A stretch of 64,000 nt of DNA from Bog-473 sp963725895 (GTDB taxonomy: Bacteria; Actinomycetota; Acidimicrobiia; Acidimicrobiales; RAAP-2), in NCBI GenBank assembly GCA_963725895.1, contig CAVSAJ010000001.1, positions 1 to 64,000 on the forward strand, read 5' to 3'. Position 1 is the stretch's first letter, and the number at the start of each line of letters is the position of its first letter. The position numbers and the translations under genes are program-made. Positions 1-7,992 of this stretch are shown piece after piece. The notes under the pieces are model-generated. The model was not told where the DNA came from. It was given only the letters and a program-made list of their open reading frames with translations, and ran no database searches.

Positions 1-429
1 TCGTCGACACCCAACGCGACGCCGGGCTGCGCATCGGCGCGCTCGGTGTCTCGTCGTTCCGGCCTTTCCCCATCGACGCCGTCCGGACAGCCCTCCGGCG
101 GGCACGCCAGGTCGTCGTGGTGGAGAAGGCCTTCAGCGTCGGCTTCGGCGGTGTGCTCTCGACCGACGTAGCCATGGCCATGAGCGGGCTCCCCGTATCC
201 GTCGCGACGGTCGTTGCGGGCCTCGGAGGTCGGATCATCACGAAGACATCGCTGCAAGGTGTCTTCGAGGCGGCACTCCGGGGCGACGTCCCCCGGCTGA
301 CCTTCCTCGACCTCAACGAGAAGCTCGTCGAGCGCGAACTCGCGCGCATCGCGCAGCGCCGCAGCTCGGGCCCGACCGCGGAGAACATCCTGCCGCGACC
401 TGGGCACCGTGGCGTCAGGGATCGGCTGA
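1..429 (+). CDS. 2-oxoacid:ferredoxin oxidoreductase alpha subunit, C-terminal part (5' end outside window)
   Basis: Codons read from base 3 give the end of a PorA/KorA-type alpha subunit: a domain-II segment (GLRIGALGVSSFRPFP, then VVVVEKAFSVGFGG) and a closing LDLNEKLVEREL helix. The oxidative decarboxylation of pyruvate or another 2-oxoacid to acyl-CoA, with ferredoxin as acceptor, is family knowledge; the substrate cannot be told here. In the frame that starts at base 3 there is no stop, and the reading runs straight into the beta subunit. One base over, from 394, the frame reads RDLGTVASGIG and stops with TGA at 427-429, which overlaps the beta ATG as TGATG. I therefore read one extra C near 393 rather than a true fusion. 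Most of the gene lies outside the window. Confidence 0.8.
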
Positions 430-1436
430 TGGTGGTCCGCTTTTACCAAGTCGGGAGTTTCGCCGTCGGGAACCGTCTGGTGAACCGGGCCGATCGCACG
501 ATCCAGTCCGAGGCGGGCCGCTCCAACTCACTCACGTCAGGCCACCGGGCCTGCCGGGGCTGCGGCGAAGCCCTGGGCGCGCGCTACGCCCTCGACGCCG
601 CCATGCGGGCGACCGGCGGCCAGATGGTGGCGGTCAACGCGACAGGTTGCCTCGAGGTGTTCTCCACCCCCTACCCCGAGACGTCGTGGCAGATCGCGTG
701 GTTGCACTCGTTGTTCGGCAACGCCCCGGCTGTGGCGTCGGGCGTGGCCGCCGCGCTTCGGGTCAAGGGCCGGACGGAGACGAGGGTGATCGGGCAAGCC
801 GGCGACGGCGGGACGGTCGATATCGGGTTCGGGTGTCTCTCGGGCATGTTCGAGCGCAACGACGACGTCCTCTTCATCTGCTACGACAACGAGGGCTACA
901 TGAACACCGGGGTGCAGCGGTCGGGGGCGACTCCGCCGGCGGCGCGGACGGCGACGACCGAGGCGGTCGGTCCCCACCCGGGGAACTCGTTCGGGCAGGG
1001 CAAGAACATGCCCGTCCTGGCCATGGCGCACGGCATCCCCTACGTCGCCACGGCCACGGTGGCCGACCTGCACGACCTCGAGGCGAAGGTGACCCGTGCC
1101 ATGTCGATCCGGGGCGCCCGCTACATCCACATCCTCGTGCCGTGCCCACTCGGGTGGGCGAGCGCCTCGGGCGACACGGTTCGGATTGCCCGCCTGGCCA
1201 CCCAGACCGGGCTCTTCCCCGTCTTCGAGGCCGAACACGGCGTGGTGACCGGCGTGACCACCATCCGCCGCCAGGCGCCTGTGACGGAGTACCTGCGACT
1301 CCAGGGCCGCTTCGCCCACCTCTTCGACGCCGAGGGGAACCCGGTGCACCCCGATGTCGTGGACGCGCTCCAGGCGATGGCCGACGACAACATCCGCCGC
1401 TACGGTCTCGAAGAGACCGACGAGGTGCTCGCCTGA
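429..1436 (+). CDS. 2-oxoacid:ferredoxin oxidoreductase beta subunit
   Basis: The 335-residue product carries the thiamine-diphosphate half of a PorB-type enzyme. An N-terminal CRGCGE motif and a later CPLGW cysteine fit the iron-sulfur ligands of the family. GQAGDGGTVDIGFG followed by YDNEGYMNTG is the TPP/magnesium signature. The start ATG at 429 overlaps the alpha stop restored by correcting one base (TGATG), and the stop overlaps the next ATG (1436) the same way, so alpha, beta and the GltD-like gene look translationally coupled. Function: cytoplasmic, reversible 2-oxoacid oxidation coupled to reduced ferredoxin. Pyruvate is the likeliest substrate given the nearby PEP synthase, but 2-oxoglutarate cannot be excluded. 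Confidence 0.88.
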   Translation: MVVRFYQVGSFAVGNRLVNRADRTIQSEAGRSNSLTSGHRACRGCGEALGARYALDAAMRATGGQMVAVNATGCLEVFSTPYPETSWQIAWLHSLFGNAPAVASGVAAALRVKGRTETRVIGQAGDGGTVDIGFGCLSGMFERNDDVLFICYDNEGYMNTGVQRSGATPPAARTATTEAVGPHPGNSFGQGKNMPVLAMAHGIPYVATATVADLHDLEAKVTRAMSIRGARYIHILVPCPLGWASASGDTVRIARLATQTGLFPVFEAEHGVVTGVTTIRRQAPVTEYLRLQGRFAHLFDAEGNPVHPDVVDALQAMADDNIRRYGLEETDEVLA

Positions 1437-3064
1437 TGGAGAAGCCCTTCGCCATTACGCTCGAGGTCGGGTCGAGCCTGGCCAACAAGACGGGGAACTG
1501 GCGCACCGAGCGCCCGGTGTACGTGGAGCGCCTGCCTCCATGCAACGACGCCTGCCCGGCCGGCGAGAACATCCAGCAGTGGCTGTACCTCGCCGAGGAC
1601 GGCTCCTACGAGTCGGCGTGGCGCGAGATCATGCGGGTCAATCCTTTCCCCGCCGTCATGGGGCGGGCCTGTTTCCACCCTTGCCAGACCGCCTGCAACC
1701 GGGCCACGGTCGACGAGGCGGTGGGCATCAACGCCATCGAGCGCTTCCTGGGCGACCGAGCCCTCGAGGAAGGCTGGCTACCCGACCCGGTCGCCCCGCC
1801 GACCGGTCGCCGCGTCCTGGTGGTCGGGTCGGGGCCAGGCGGCATGACGGCCGCCTACCACCTCCGGCTCCTCGGTCACGAGGTCGTCGTGCATGAGTCG
1901 TCACCGCTCCCCGGCGGCATGATGCGCTACGGAATCCCTGCCTACCGCCTCCCCCGAGACGTGGTGGCGGCAGAGATCGACCGCATCATCGCCCTGGGCG
2001 TCGGGATCGAGTGTGGGAGGCCGGTAGACGACTTGGAAACCGCCCTCAAGGCTGGTTTCGACGCCGCGTTCCTGGCCGTGGGGGCCCAGCGCGGCCGCCA
2101 CGCCGACATCCCGGCCGGGGATTCGGCGCGGATCCTCGATGCGGTGTCGCTGTTGCGGGACACCGATGGCATCGACACCGACGCACCCATGCTGGGCCGG
2201 CGCGTGGCCGTTTACGGGGGTGGCGACACGGCCATGGATGCCGCCCGCACCGCCCGTCGCCTCGGTGCGGACGAGGCCGTCGTTGTGTACCGACGTACCC
2301 GAGAGCGGATGCCGGCCAACACCGATGAGATCGCGGACGCGGTCGACGAAGGGGTGCAGTTCAAGTGGCTCTCGACCATCGTCGGAGACGAAGGGGGGGT
2401 GCTGACCATTGAGCGGATGGAGCTCGACGAGTCGGGCTCTCCCCGCCCCACCGGCGAGTTCGAGGAGCTACGGACGGACGCGCTGGTGTTGGCGCTGGGC
2501 CAGGAAGCCGATCTCTCGTTGCTGGGGTCGTTGCCCGATGTGCGCTCCGAGGACGGCCTGGTCGCCGTCGGACCGGACCTCATGTCCGCACATCCGGGCG
2601 TGTTTGCCGGCGGGGACATGGTGGCCGGGGCACGGACGCTCACCGACGCCATCGGACACGGCAGGAAGGCGGCCCGTGCTATCGACGCCTGGTTGGACGG
2701 CCGGACTCTCGAGCGCTCGGCACGCCACGCCTTGGCCACAGCGGCCCAGCTGAACACCTGGTACTTCGCCGACGCTCCCAAGTCAGTGCGGCCTCGCCTC
2801 GAAGCGGCACGGCGCACCTCCACCTTCGACGAGGTGGTCGGAGGTCTCGACGACTCGACGGCCCTCTACGAGGCCCGCCGGTGCCTGTCGTGCGGCAACT
2901 GCTTCCAGTGCGACAACTGCTTCGGGGTGTGCCCGGACAACGCCGTCCGAAAAGTTGACGAGGCTCACGGCTACGCCTTCGACTACGACTTCTGCAAGGG
3001 TTGCGGCCTGTGTGTCCAAGAGTGCCCCTGCGGCGCCATCGAGATGGTGCCCGAGGAGATCTGA
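1436..3064 (+). CDS. GltD-like FAD/NAD(P) oxidoreductase with N-terminal Fe-S and C-terminal 2x[4Fe-4S] ferredoxin domains
   Basis: The 542-residue product has four parts. Cysteines 36 and 40 (CNDACPAG) begin an N-terminal GltD-type cluster domain continued by CFHPCQTACNR. A FAD-binding VVGSGPGGM lies near residue 125. A second dinucleotide fold, YGGGDTAMDAA, lies near residue 260 with VYRRTRERMPA for NADPH. The C-terminus is ferredoxin-like (CLSCGNCFQCDNCFGVCP and CKGCGLCVQECP). It starts inside the beta-subunit stop, so it is probably the electron-exchange partner of the 2-oxoacid oxidoreductase, moving electrons between ferredoxin and NAD(P)H. It lacks the glutaminase partner, so I do not call it glutamate synthase. 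The 40 bases after the stop face the convergent PEP synthase gene. Confidence 0.87.
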   Translation: MEKPFAITLEVGSSLANKTGNWRTERPVYVERLPPCNDACPAGENIQQWLYLAEDGSYESAWREIMRVNPFPAVMGRACFHPCQTACNRATVDEAVGINAIERFLGDRALEEGWLPDPVAPPTGRRVLVVGSGPGGMTAAYHLRLLGHEVVVHESSPLPGGMMRYGIPAYRLPRDVVAAEIDRIIALGVGIECGRPVDDLETALKAGFDAAFLAVGAQRGRHADIPAGDSARILDAVSLLRDTDGIDTDAPMLGRRVAVYGGGDTAMDAARTARRLGADEAVVVYRRTRERMPANTDEIADAVDEGVQFKWLSTIVGDEGGVLTIERMELDESGSPRPTGEFEELRTDALVLALGQEADLSLLGSLPDVRSEDGLVAVGPDLMSAHPGVFAGGDMVAGARTLTDAIGHGRKAARAIDAWLDGRTLERSARHALATAAQLNTWYFADAPKSVRPRLEAARRTSTFDEVVGGLDDSTALYEARRCLSCGNCFQCDNCFGVCPDNAVRKVDEAHGYAFDYDFCKGCGLCVQECPCGAIEMVPEEI

Positions 3065-3103
3065 CGCAAGTCCCGGAACGACGGGTGGCGGCCCAGTACC
3101 CGG

Positions 3104-5413
3104 CTAGCGCGGACGGGGGTGCCCGAAGGACTTGCGGGGTGCAACACCTCCGCTCGCGGGACGGCCCGGCACCGTCGCCTCGAGGAGCATCCGCCACTCC
3201 GCCTCGGCGACGGTTTTGCGCACGGCCGCGACCGCATCGGGGTTCACCGAGATGGAAGTGATCCCCTGGCGCACCAGGTGCTCGGCAAAGGCGGGCCGGT
3301 TCGATGGTGCCTGCCCGCACAGCGACGACGTGATCCCTGCCTCCTTGGCACCTCCGATGATGCGTCCGATGGCATCGAGGACCGCGGGGTCGGCCTCGTC
3401 GAAGACGTCGGCGCAGATCTGAGAATCGCGGTCGACACCGAGCATCAGCTGGGTCAGGTCGTTGCTGCCGATGGACACTCCGGTGATCCCCATGGAGGCG
3501 TAGGTTGGGATCCAGTACGCGACCGAAGGCACCTCGGCCATCACCCACACCGGCAGCGAGCCGCCCACGGGGCTGGCGTCCACCACTTGGAGGCAGGCCT
3601 CGAGCTCCCATGCGGTGCGGACGAAGGGGATCATCAGCACAAGGTTGGTGGTCTCCTCGAGCACATTGGCGAGAACGTCGAGCTCAAGCTGAAAGAGGTC
3701 GGGCTCACGGACGTAGCGATAGCAGCCTCGATAACCGATCATGGGGTTCTCCTCTTTGGGTTCGAACTTGTCGCCCCCCTCGAGGTTCGAGAACTCGTTG
3801 GACCGGAAGTCGATACTCCGGTAGACGACCGGCCGTGGCTCGAAGGCCCGCGTGATGTGCACCACCGACTTGGCCATGCTCTCGACAAATGTCTTCTCCT
3901 CGCCACGCTCGAGCAGCCTGCGGGGGTGTACTCCGCCCAGGGCGTCGGTGACCATGAACTCGGCCCGTAGCAGGCCGACGCCATCGACCGGGAGGGCCGC
4001 CACCTCCTGCGCGTGCTCGGCAAACGCCAGGTTCACGTAGATCCTGGTGGCGAGAGCCTCCGGCCCACTCTCGACCCGGGTCGGACTCGGCTCGGACAAC
4101 GCGACCGCCGCGGCCCCGGCGCCCTCTGTGACGAGGCCCTCGGCACCGTCGACCGTCACCAGCTCGCCGTCGCGTAGGACGGCAGTGGCGTTGCGGGCGC
4201 CGACCACGGCGGGCACGCCGAGCTCACGCGAGACGATTGCGGCGTGGCAGGTCATGCCGCCACCGTCGGTCACCACCGCCGCCGCCCGCCGCATGGTGGG
4301 CACCCAGTCCGGACTCGTCATGGGGGCGACGAGAACCTCGCCGGTTTCCAGACGATGACCTTCGTCCGGCGTTTGCAGCACGCGTACGACGCCTGACGCC
4401 CGGCCCGCCGAAGCGGCCAGGCCCTGAACCAGGACCGCACCTCGTTCGGCGGGGGTGGTCGCGCTGCCCCCGGTTGCGGTGACCGGGCGCGACTGCACAA
4501 TGAAGGTGCGACCGCCCGCCATGGCCCACTCGGTGTCCTGCGGGGACCCGTAATGCTGCTCCACGGCCAGACCCAGACGGGCGACCTCGACCACCTCGTC
4601 GTCGGCGAGCACCCGCAGACCACCCTCGGACAGGTCGAGGTCGATGCGCTGGTCTTCGCCGTCGGGCCCGCGCACGATCTTGAAGTGTTGGGCACCGACC
4701 CGGGCATGGAGGAGACGGAGGCCGTTCTTGTCGACGATGTAGGTGTCGGGCTCGACCATCCCGCTCACCACGACCTCGCCCTGACCGAAGGCAGCCTCGA
4801 TCACGATGTGGTCGGTCTCGCCGGTCGACGGGTCGAGCGTGAACATGACACCCGAGCGTTCGGAAGGGATCATCTCCTGCACCACCACGGCGATCGCCGG
4901 CTCGGCCGTCATGCTCTTGTCGTCGCGGTAGAAGATCGAGCGAGCCCCCCAGAGGGAGGCCCAACAGTCCACGATGCGCGCCAGCAACTCGTCGTCGCCC
5001 GCCACGTTGGTGAAGGTCTCGTTCATGCCTGCGAACGATGTGCCCTCGGCATCCTCGCCGATGCCCGAGGACCGCACGGCCACACGGACATGGTCGCCGA
5101 GTCGCTCGTAGGCAGAGAGCACGGCTGCAGCCAGGTCATCGGGGACACGCACCGAGTGCACGAGGTCCTTCGCTTCCGCGGCCAAGCGGTCGAGGTCGTC
5201 CTGGGACGCCGTCCGGGCCTCGCCCAAGATGGCCACCAATCGCTCACGGACCCCGGCTCTGGCCACGGCGTCGATATAAGCCTCCCCGGTGACGACGAAC
5301 CCCGGCGGGACCGGGAGCCCGCCTGCGGTCAGCTCCCCCAGGTTGGCCCCCTTGCCGCCCACCGTCCCCGTGTCACCGAGCCGGATGTCCTCGAACCATC
5401 GGATTGCCTGCAT
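3104..5413 (-). CDS. ppsA: phosphoenolpyruvate synthase (pyruvate, water dikinase)
   Basis: The 769-residue product has PpsA architecture. An ATP-grasp N-terminal domain begins GGKGANLGEL and contains VAVRSSGIGEDAEGTSFAG. A swivelling domain carries the phosphohistidine in TDGGGMTCHAAIVSRELG, His near residue 390. A C-terminal PEP-binding barrel carries IGSNDLTQLMLGVDRD and the SLCGQAPS cysteine. Length is close to E. coli PpsA. The ATG at 5413 has a GAGGTG ribosome site; a longer upstream reading lacks family similarity. It converts pyruvate plus ATP to PEP, which fits acetyl-CoA/pyruvate assimilation beside the ferredoxin oxidoreductase. Its upstream region, shared with the CoA-transferase, holds a perfect-core DosR-type palindrome at 5483-5502. 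Confidence 0.93.
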   Translation of the reverse strand: MQAIRWFEDIRLGDTGTVGGKGANLGELTAGGLPVPPGFVVTGEAYIDAVARAGVRERLVAILGEARTASQDDLDRLAAEAKDLVHSVRVPDDLAAAVLSAYERLGDHVRVAVRSSGIGEDAEGTSFAGMNETFTNVAGDDELLARIVDCWASLWGARSIFYRDDKSMTAEPAIAVVVQEMIPSERSGVMFTLDPSTGETDHIVIEAAFGQGEVVVSGMVEPDTYIVDKNGLRLLHARVGAQHFKIVRGPDGEDQRIDLDLSEGGLRVLADDEVVEVARLGLAVEQHYGSPQDTEWAMAGGRTFIVQSRPVTATGGSATTPAERGAVLVQGLAASAGRASGVVRVLQTPDEGHRLETGEVLVAPMTSPDWVPTMRRAAAVVTDGGGMTCHAAIVSRELGVPAVVGARNATAVLRDGELVTVDGAEGLVTEGAGAAAVALSEPSPTRVESGPEALATRIYVNLAFAEHAQEVAALPVDGVGLLRAEFMVTDALGGVHPRRLLERGEEKTFVESMAKSVVHITRAFEPRPVVYRSIDFRSNEFSNLEGGDKFEPKEENPMIGYRGCYRYVREPDLFQLELDVLANVLEETTNLVLMIPFVRTAWELEACLQVVDASPVGGSLPVWVMAEVPSVAYWIPTYASMGITGVSIGSNDLTQLMLGVDRDSQICADVFDEADPAVLDAIGRIIGGAKEAGITSSLCGQAPSNRPAFAEHLVRQGITSISVNPDAVAAVRKTVAEAEWRMLLEATVPGRPASGGVAPRKSFGHPRPR

Positions 5414-5482
5414 GCTTTCACCTCTTCGGCCGGGTCGGCGACGACGTCTCCTCTCATCGTCCCTGATCAACGGTGGATTTCG

Positions 5483-5502
5483 ATAGGGACCAACGTCCCT
5501 GT
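5483..5502. promoter_or_regulatory. DosR/DevR-type box in a divergent promoter
   Basis: AGGGAC-CAAC-GTCCCT is a perfect inverted repeat with a four-base centre. It matches the core and spacing of the mycobacterial DosR box (TTSGGGACTWWAGTCCCSAA), with 10 of 10 bases in the two GGGAC/GTCCC half-sites. It lies between the divergent PEP synthase and CoA-transferase starts, about 80 and 30-50 bases from each. A further half-site GTCCC is at 5459-5463. Regulation by a DosR homologue is inference; no such regulator is in this window. Confidence 0.6.
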
Positions 5503-5542
5503 TTGTGGGCGTGGTGCATTTGTGAGACTGACGTCCGTGAGA

Positions 5543-6778
5543 ATGCTGAACTTCGAAGGAGTCGTGAAACTGCTGCGCGGCCTCGATCACGAAGAGCCAC
5601 GCGTGGTCATCTCAGGGAACTCGGCCAACCCGGTCACCCTGATCGACGCCTTGCTCGCTGCCCGCGAGCGGTGCAGGGTTTTCCAACTCAACGCACACGA
5701 CGGGTTCTCAGCCAACCCGGCGTTCGTCACGGAAACTCCCTTTGTCGGTCCGGGCATGCGCCACGACCCCATGCTCGACTATCTGCCCATGCGTCTCTCG
5801 CTGGTGCCCCGGCTGTTCAGCACGATGCGACCCGTTGACGCGGTGCTCGTCCACACCTCGTTGCCCCACGGAGGAAAGGTTTCACTCGGGATAGAGGTCA
5901 ACGTCCTGCCGGCCGCCATTGAGCAGGCCCGGGCCCGCGGTGGCCTGGTCATCGCCCAGATGAACGCGCGCATGCCGTACACGTTCGGCGATGCAGAGAT
6001 CGCCCTCGAGCTCATTGACGGGGCGCTCGAGGTCGATACACCCCTGATGTCGCCCGCTGCGGGACCAGCCAACGACGCCGCGCAGCTCGTCGGCGAGCGC
6101 GTCGCCCGCTTCGCCAAGGACGGGACCACGCTCCAATTGGGCATTGGAGAGATCCCCACCGTCGCCGCCACGTTGATGACGGGCCGGCGGAACTTGCGAG
6201 TCTGGTCAGAGATGATAAGCGACGGCGTGCTCGTACTGCACCGAGCCGGCGCCCTCGACCGCGATCACCCGGTGACGAGCTCGTTTCTCATCGGCTCACC
6301 CGACCTGTACAGGTGGGCCGATCGGAACGATGGGCTCCGGATGCGGCGTACCGAGACGGTCAACGACCCCTCTCGCATTTCCGAGCAGAGGGCGATGCTC
6401 TCCATCAACGCGGCCATGCAGGTTGACCTCTTCGCCCAGGCCAACGCCAGCTTCGTCGACAACCGGATCCACTCAGGATTCGGTGGTCAGCCCGACTTCG
6501 TGACCGGGGCCCTGCACTCGAGCGGAGGGCACGCCATCGTCGCCCTACACGCCTGGCATCACAAGACCGACACCTCCACCGTTGTCCCGATCCTCAACAA
6601 CCCGGTCACTTCGTTCCAGCATTCGGCCATCGTGAGCGAGCATGGATGCGCCGAGCTCTTCGGCCGCTCCCAGCATGCGCAGGCCCACCTGATCGTGGAT
6701 CAGGTGGCTGACCCCCGGGCGCGCCCGGAACTCGCAGCGGCGGCGGGACGTCTCGGTCTGCGTCGGGACTTTGACTGA
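5543..6778 (+). CDS. acetyl-CoA hydrolase / 4-hydroxybutyrate-type CoA-transferase
   Basis: The 411-residue protein matches the acetyl-CoA hydrolase/transferase family (succinyl-CoA:acetate and 4-hydroxybutyrate CoA-transferases). LQLGIGEIPTVAA in the middle and SGFGGQPDFVTGALHSSGG near the C-terminus are family hallmarks. The predicted chemistry is CoA exchange between acetate and another acyl group, or thioester hydrolysis. Starts at GTG 5522, GTG 5537 and ATG 5543 are all in frame and none has a strong ribosome site; I chose the ATG where family similarity begins (MLNFEGVVKLL). A reading that extends far upstream on this strand is a shadow of PEP synthase. Beside ferredoxin oxidoreductase and PEP synthase it suggests acetate/acyl-CoA balancing, possibly under the DosR-type box just upstream. 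Confidence 0.87.
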   Translation: MLNFEGVVKLLRGLDHEEPRVVISGNSANPVTLIDALLAARERCRVFQLNAHDGFSANPAFVTETPFVGPGMRHDPMLDYLPMRLSLVPRLFSTMRPVDAVLVHTSLPHGGKVSLGIEVNVLPAAIEQARARGGLVIAQMNARMPYTFGDAEIALELIDGALEVDTPLMSPAAGPANDAAQLVGERVARFAKDGTTLQLGIGEIPTVAATLMTGRRNLRVWSEMISDGVLVLHRAGALDRDHPVTSSFLIGSPDLYRWADRNDGLRMRRTETVNDPSRISEQRAMLSINAAMQVDLFAQANASFVDNRIHSGFGGQPDFVTGALHSSGGHAIVALHAWHHKTDTSTVVPILNNPVTSFQHSAIVSEHGCAELFGRSQHAQAHLIVDQVADPRARPELAAAAGRLGLRRDFD

Positions 6779-6788
6779 GAGTCCGGTC

Positions 6789-6803
6789 GTCCCCCGAGGG
6801 GAC
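6789..6803 (+). terminator. short GC hairpin after the CoA-transferase gene
   Basis: GTCCCC-CGA-GGGGAC forms a perfect six-pair stem with a three-base loop, 11 bases after the stop. There is no T-tract, so an intrinsic terminator is only possible. Confidence 0.35.
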
Positions 6804-6918
6804 CCTGCCTCAGACGACCATGGGCCGGCTGCGGTCCGATCGCGAGCGGCGCACCCGGAAGCGCCCCAATGGCTGCCCGAGTACCGCTGGCGTCAAGGTC
6901 CGCCCTCGGAATGGGCAC

Positions 6919-6960
6919 TCGAGGACGAAAGTCCCTAGATCGTGGCCGCTTGGTCCCTAG
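6919..6960. promoter_or_regulatory. DosR-type box plus secondary half-site upstream of pfkB
   Basis: AGGAC-GAAA-GTCCC (6922-6935) matches nine of ten core bases of the DosR consensus with the correct four-base centre. A second GTCCC half-site with a weak left arm lies at 6953-6957, 22 bases further, two helical turns away. Paired strong and weak boxes are typical of DosR promoters. The pair lies 37-72 bases before the pfkB ATG. Confidence 0.55.
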
Positions 6961-6993
6961 CGGGCCGCCCGGTGTTCCGGGTCTCATGGAGAC

Positions 6994-7992
6994 ATGGCCC
7001 ACTACGAGGTGCTCTGCGTCGGCGATACGGCGACGGACATCTTCATCCGACTGTCTGACGCGCGCATCCGGACCCGGAACGACCAAGACGGGCATTGGCT
7101 GGATCTCCCCTACGGAGGCAAGGTTCCCTTCGACTATGCCTACACAGTCGAGGCCGGCGGGAACGCGGCGAACGCCGCGGTGGGGCTGGCACGGCTTGGG
7201 GTTCCGACAGCTCTGGCCTCGCATGTGGGGAACGACACGATCGGGCACGCCGTGCAGGCGGCCCTTCAGCGGGAGGGAATCGACACCCATCTGGTGCGTT
7301 TCGACGCCGCCCACCCCAGTAACCGGAACTTCGTGCTCTGGTATCACCAGGATCGCACGATCCTCGTCCATCACGAGTCCTACGACTACCACTGGCCCCA
7401 TTTGAGCCCCCGTGAGGTTCCTGCATGGGTGTACTTGAGCTCGGTCGGATCCGAGGGGGCGGACTATTACCACCAGGTCGTGAAATGGCTCGAAGAGGAG
7501 CCGGCCGTACGCCTCGTGTTCCAGCCCGGCACGGTGCAGATCGCCCAGGGAGTCGAGGCACTGCGCGCGGTCTACCGACGCACGGAGATCCTGATCTGCA
7601 ACCGCGAGGAAGCCGTCTCCATCGGGGGGGCAGATCACGGCGATCTGGCGGCCATCCTCGAGTCCGTGCACGTGCTCGGACCTCGGCTCGTTGTCGTGAC
7701 GGATGGCCCGGAGGGTGCCTACGCCTACGACGGGTCCCAGCGACTCCGCGTGCCCGCGTATCCAGACCCGGCGCCGCCGACGGAGCGCACCGGCGCAGGG
7801 GACGCGTTCTCCTCGGCCCTCTTGGCGGCATTGGTGAAGGGTTACTCGCTCGTGGATGCGCTCGAGTGGGCCCCGATCAACGGAATGAGAGTCGTCCAGG
7901 AGGTGGGTGCACAGGGTGGCTTACTTGGTGAGGAGGACCTGCTTGTCCAGCTCAAGGCCGCTCCAGAGTCGTACACCGTAAGCCGATGGTGA
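6994..7992 (+). CDS. PfkB-family carbohydrate kinase
   Basis: The 332-residue protein has the PfkB fold. The N-terminal segment CVGDTATDIF leads to EAGGNAANAAVGLARLG (signature 1). The C-terminal ERTGAGDAFSSALLAAL is signature 2, with the anion hole and catalytic aspartate. The substrate is not determinable; fructose-6-phosphate, ribose and nucleoside kinases share this fold. The start ATG follows GGAG. The stop overlaps the ROK kinase start by seven bases, so the two sugar kinases form a tight operon. A DosR-like box sits just upstream; in Mycobacterium tuberculosis a pfkB gene (Rv2029c) is a known DosR target, which supports the regulatory reading. Confidence 0.9.
   Translation: MAHYEVLCVGDTATDIFIRLSDARIRTRNDQDGHWLDLPYGGKVPFDYAYTVEAGGNAANAAVGLARLGVPTALASHVGNDTIGHAVQAALQREGIDTHLVRFDAAHPSNRNFVLWYHQDRTILVHHESYDYHWPHLSPREVPAWVYLSSVGSEGADYYHQVVKWLEEEPAVRLVFQPGTVQIAQGVEALRAVYRRTEILICNREEAVSIGGADHGDLAAILESVHVLGPRLVVVTDGPEGAYAYDGSQRLRVPAYPDPAPPTERTGAGDAFSSALLAALVKGYSLVDALEWAPINGMRVVQEVGAQGGLLGEEDLLVQLKAAPESYTVSRW

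Noticed and set aside
647..1435. Long open frame upstream of the GltD-like gene suggesting an 805-residue protein
   Set aside because: Its first part is Arg/Gly-rich shadow translation of the beta-subunit gene; domain similarity begins at ATG 1436, which overlaps the beta stop.
5193..5215. GGGAC-GCC-GTCC in the PEP synthase gene as a regulator box
   Set aside because: Three-base centre instead of four and it is inside coding sequence.
4553..5521. Long upstream extension of the CoA-transferase
   Set aside because: It is antisense to PEP synthase and has no family similarity before about 5,522.
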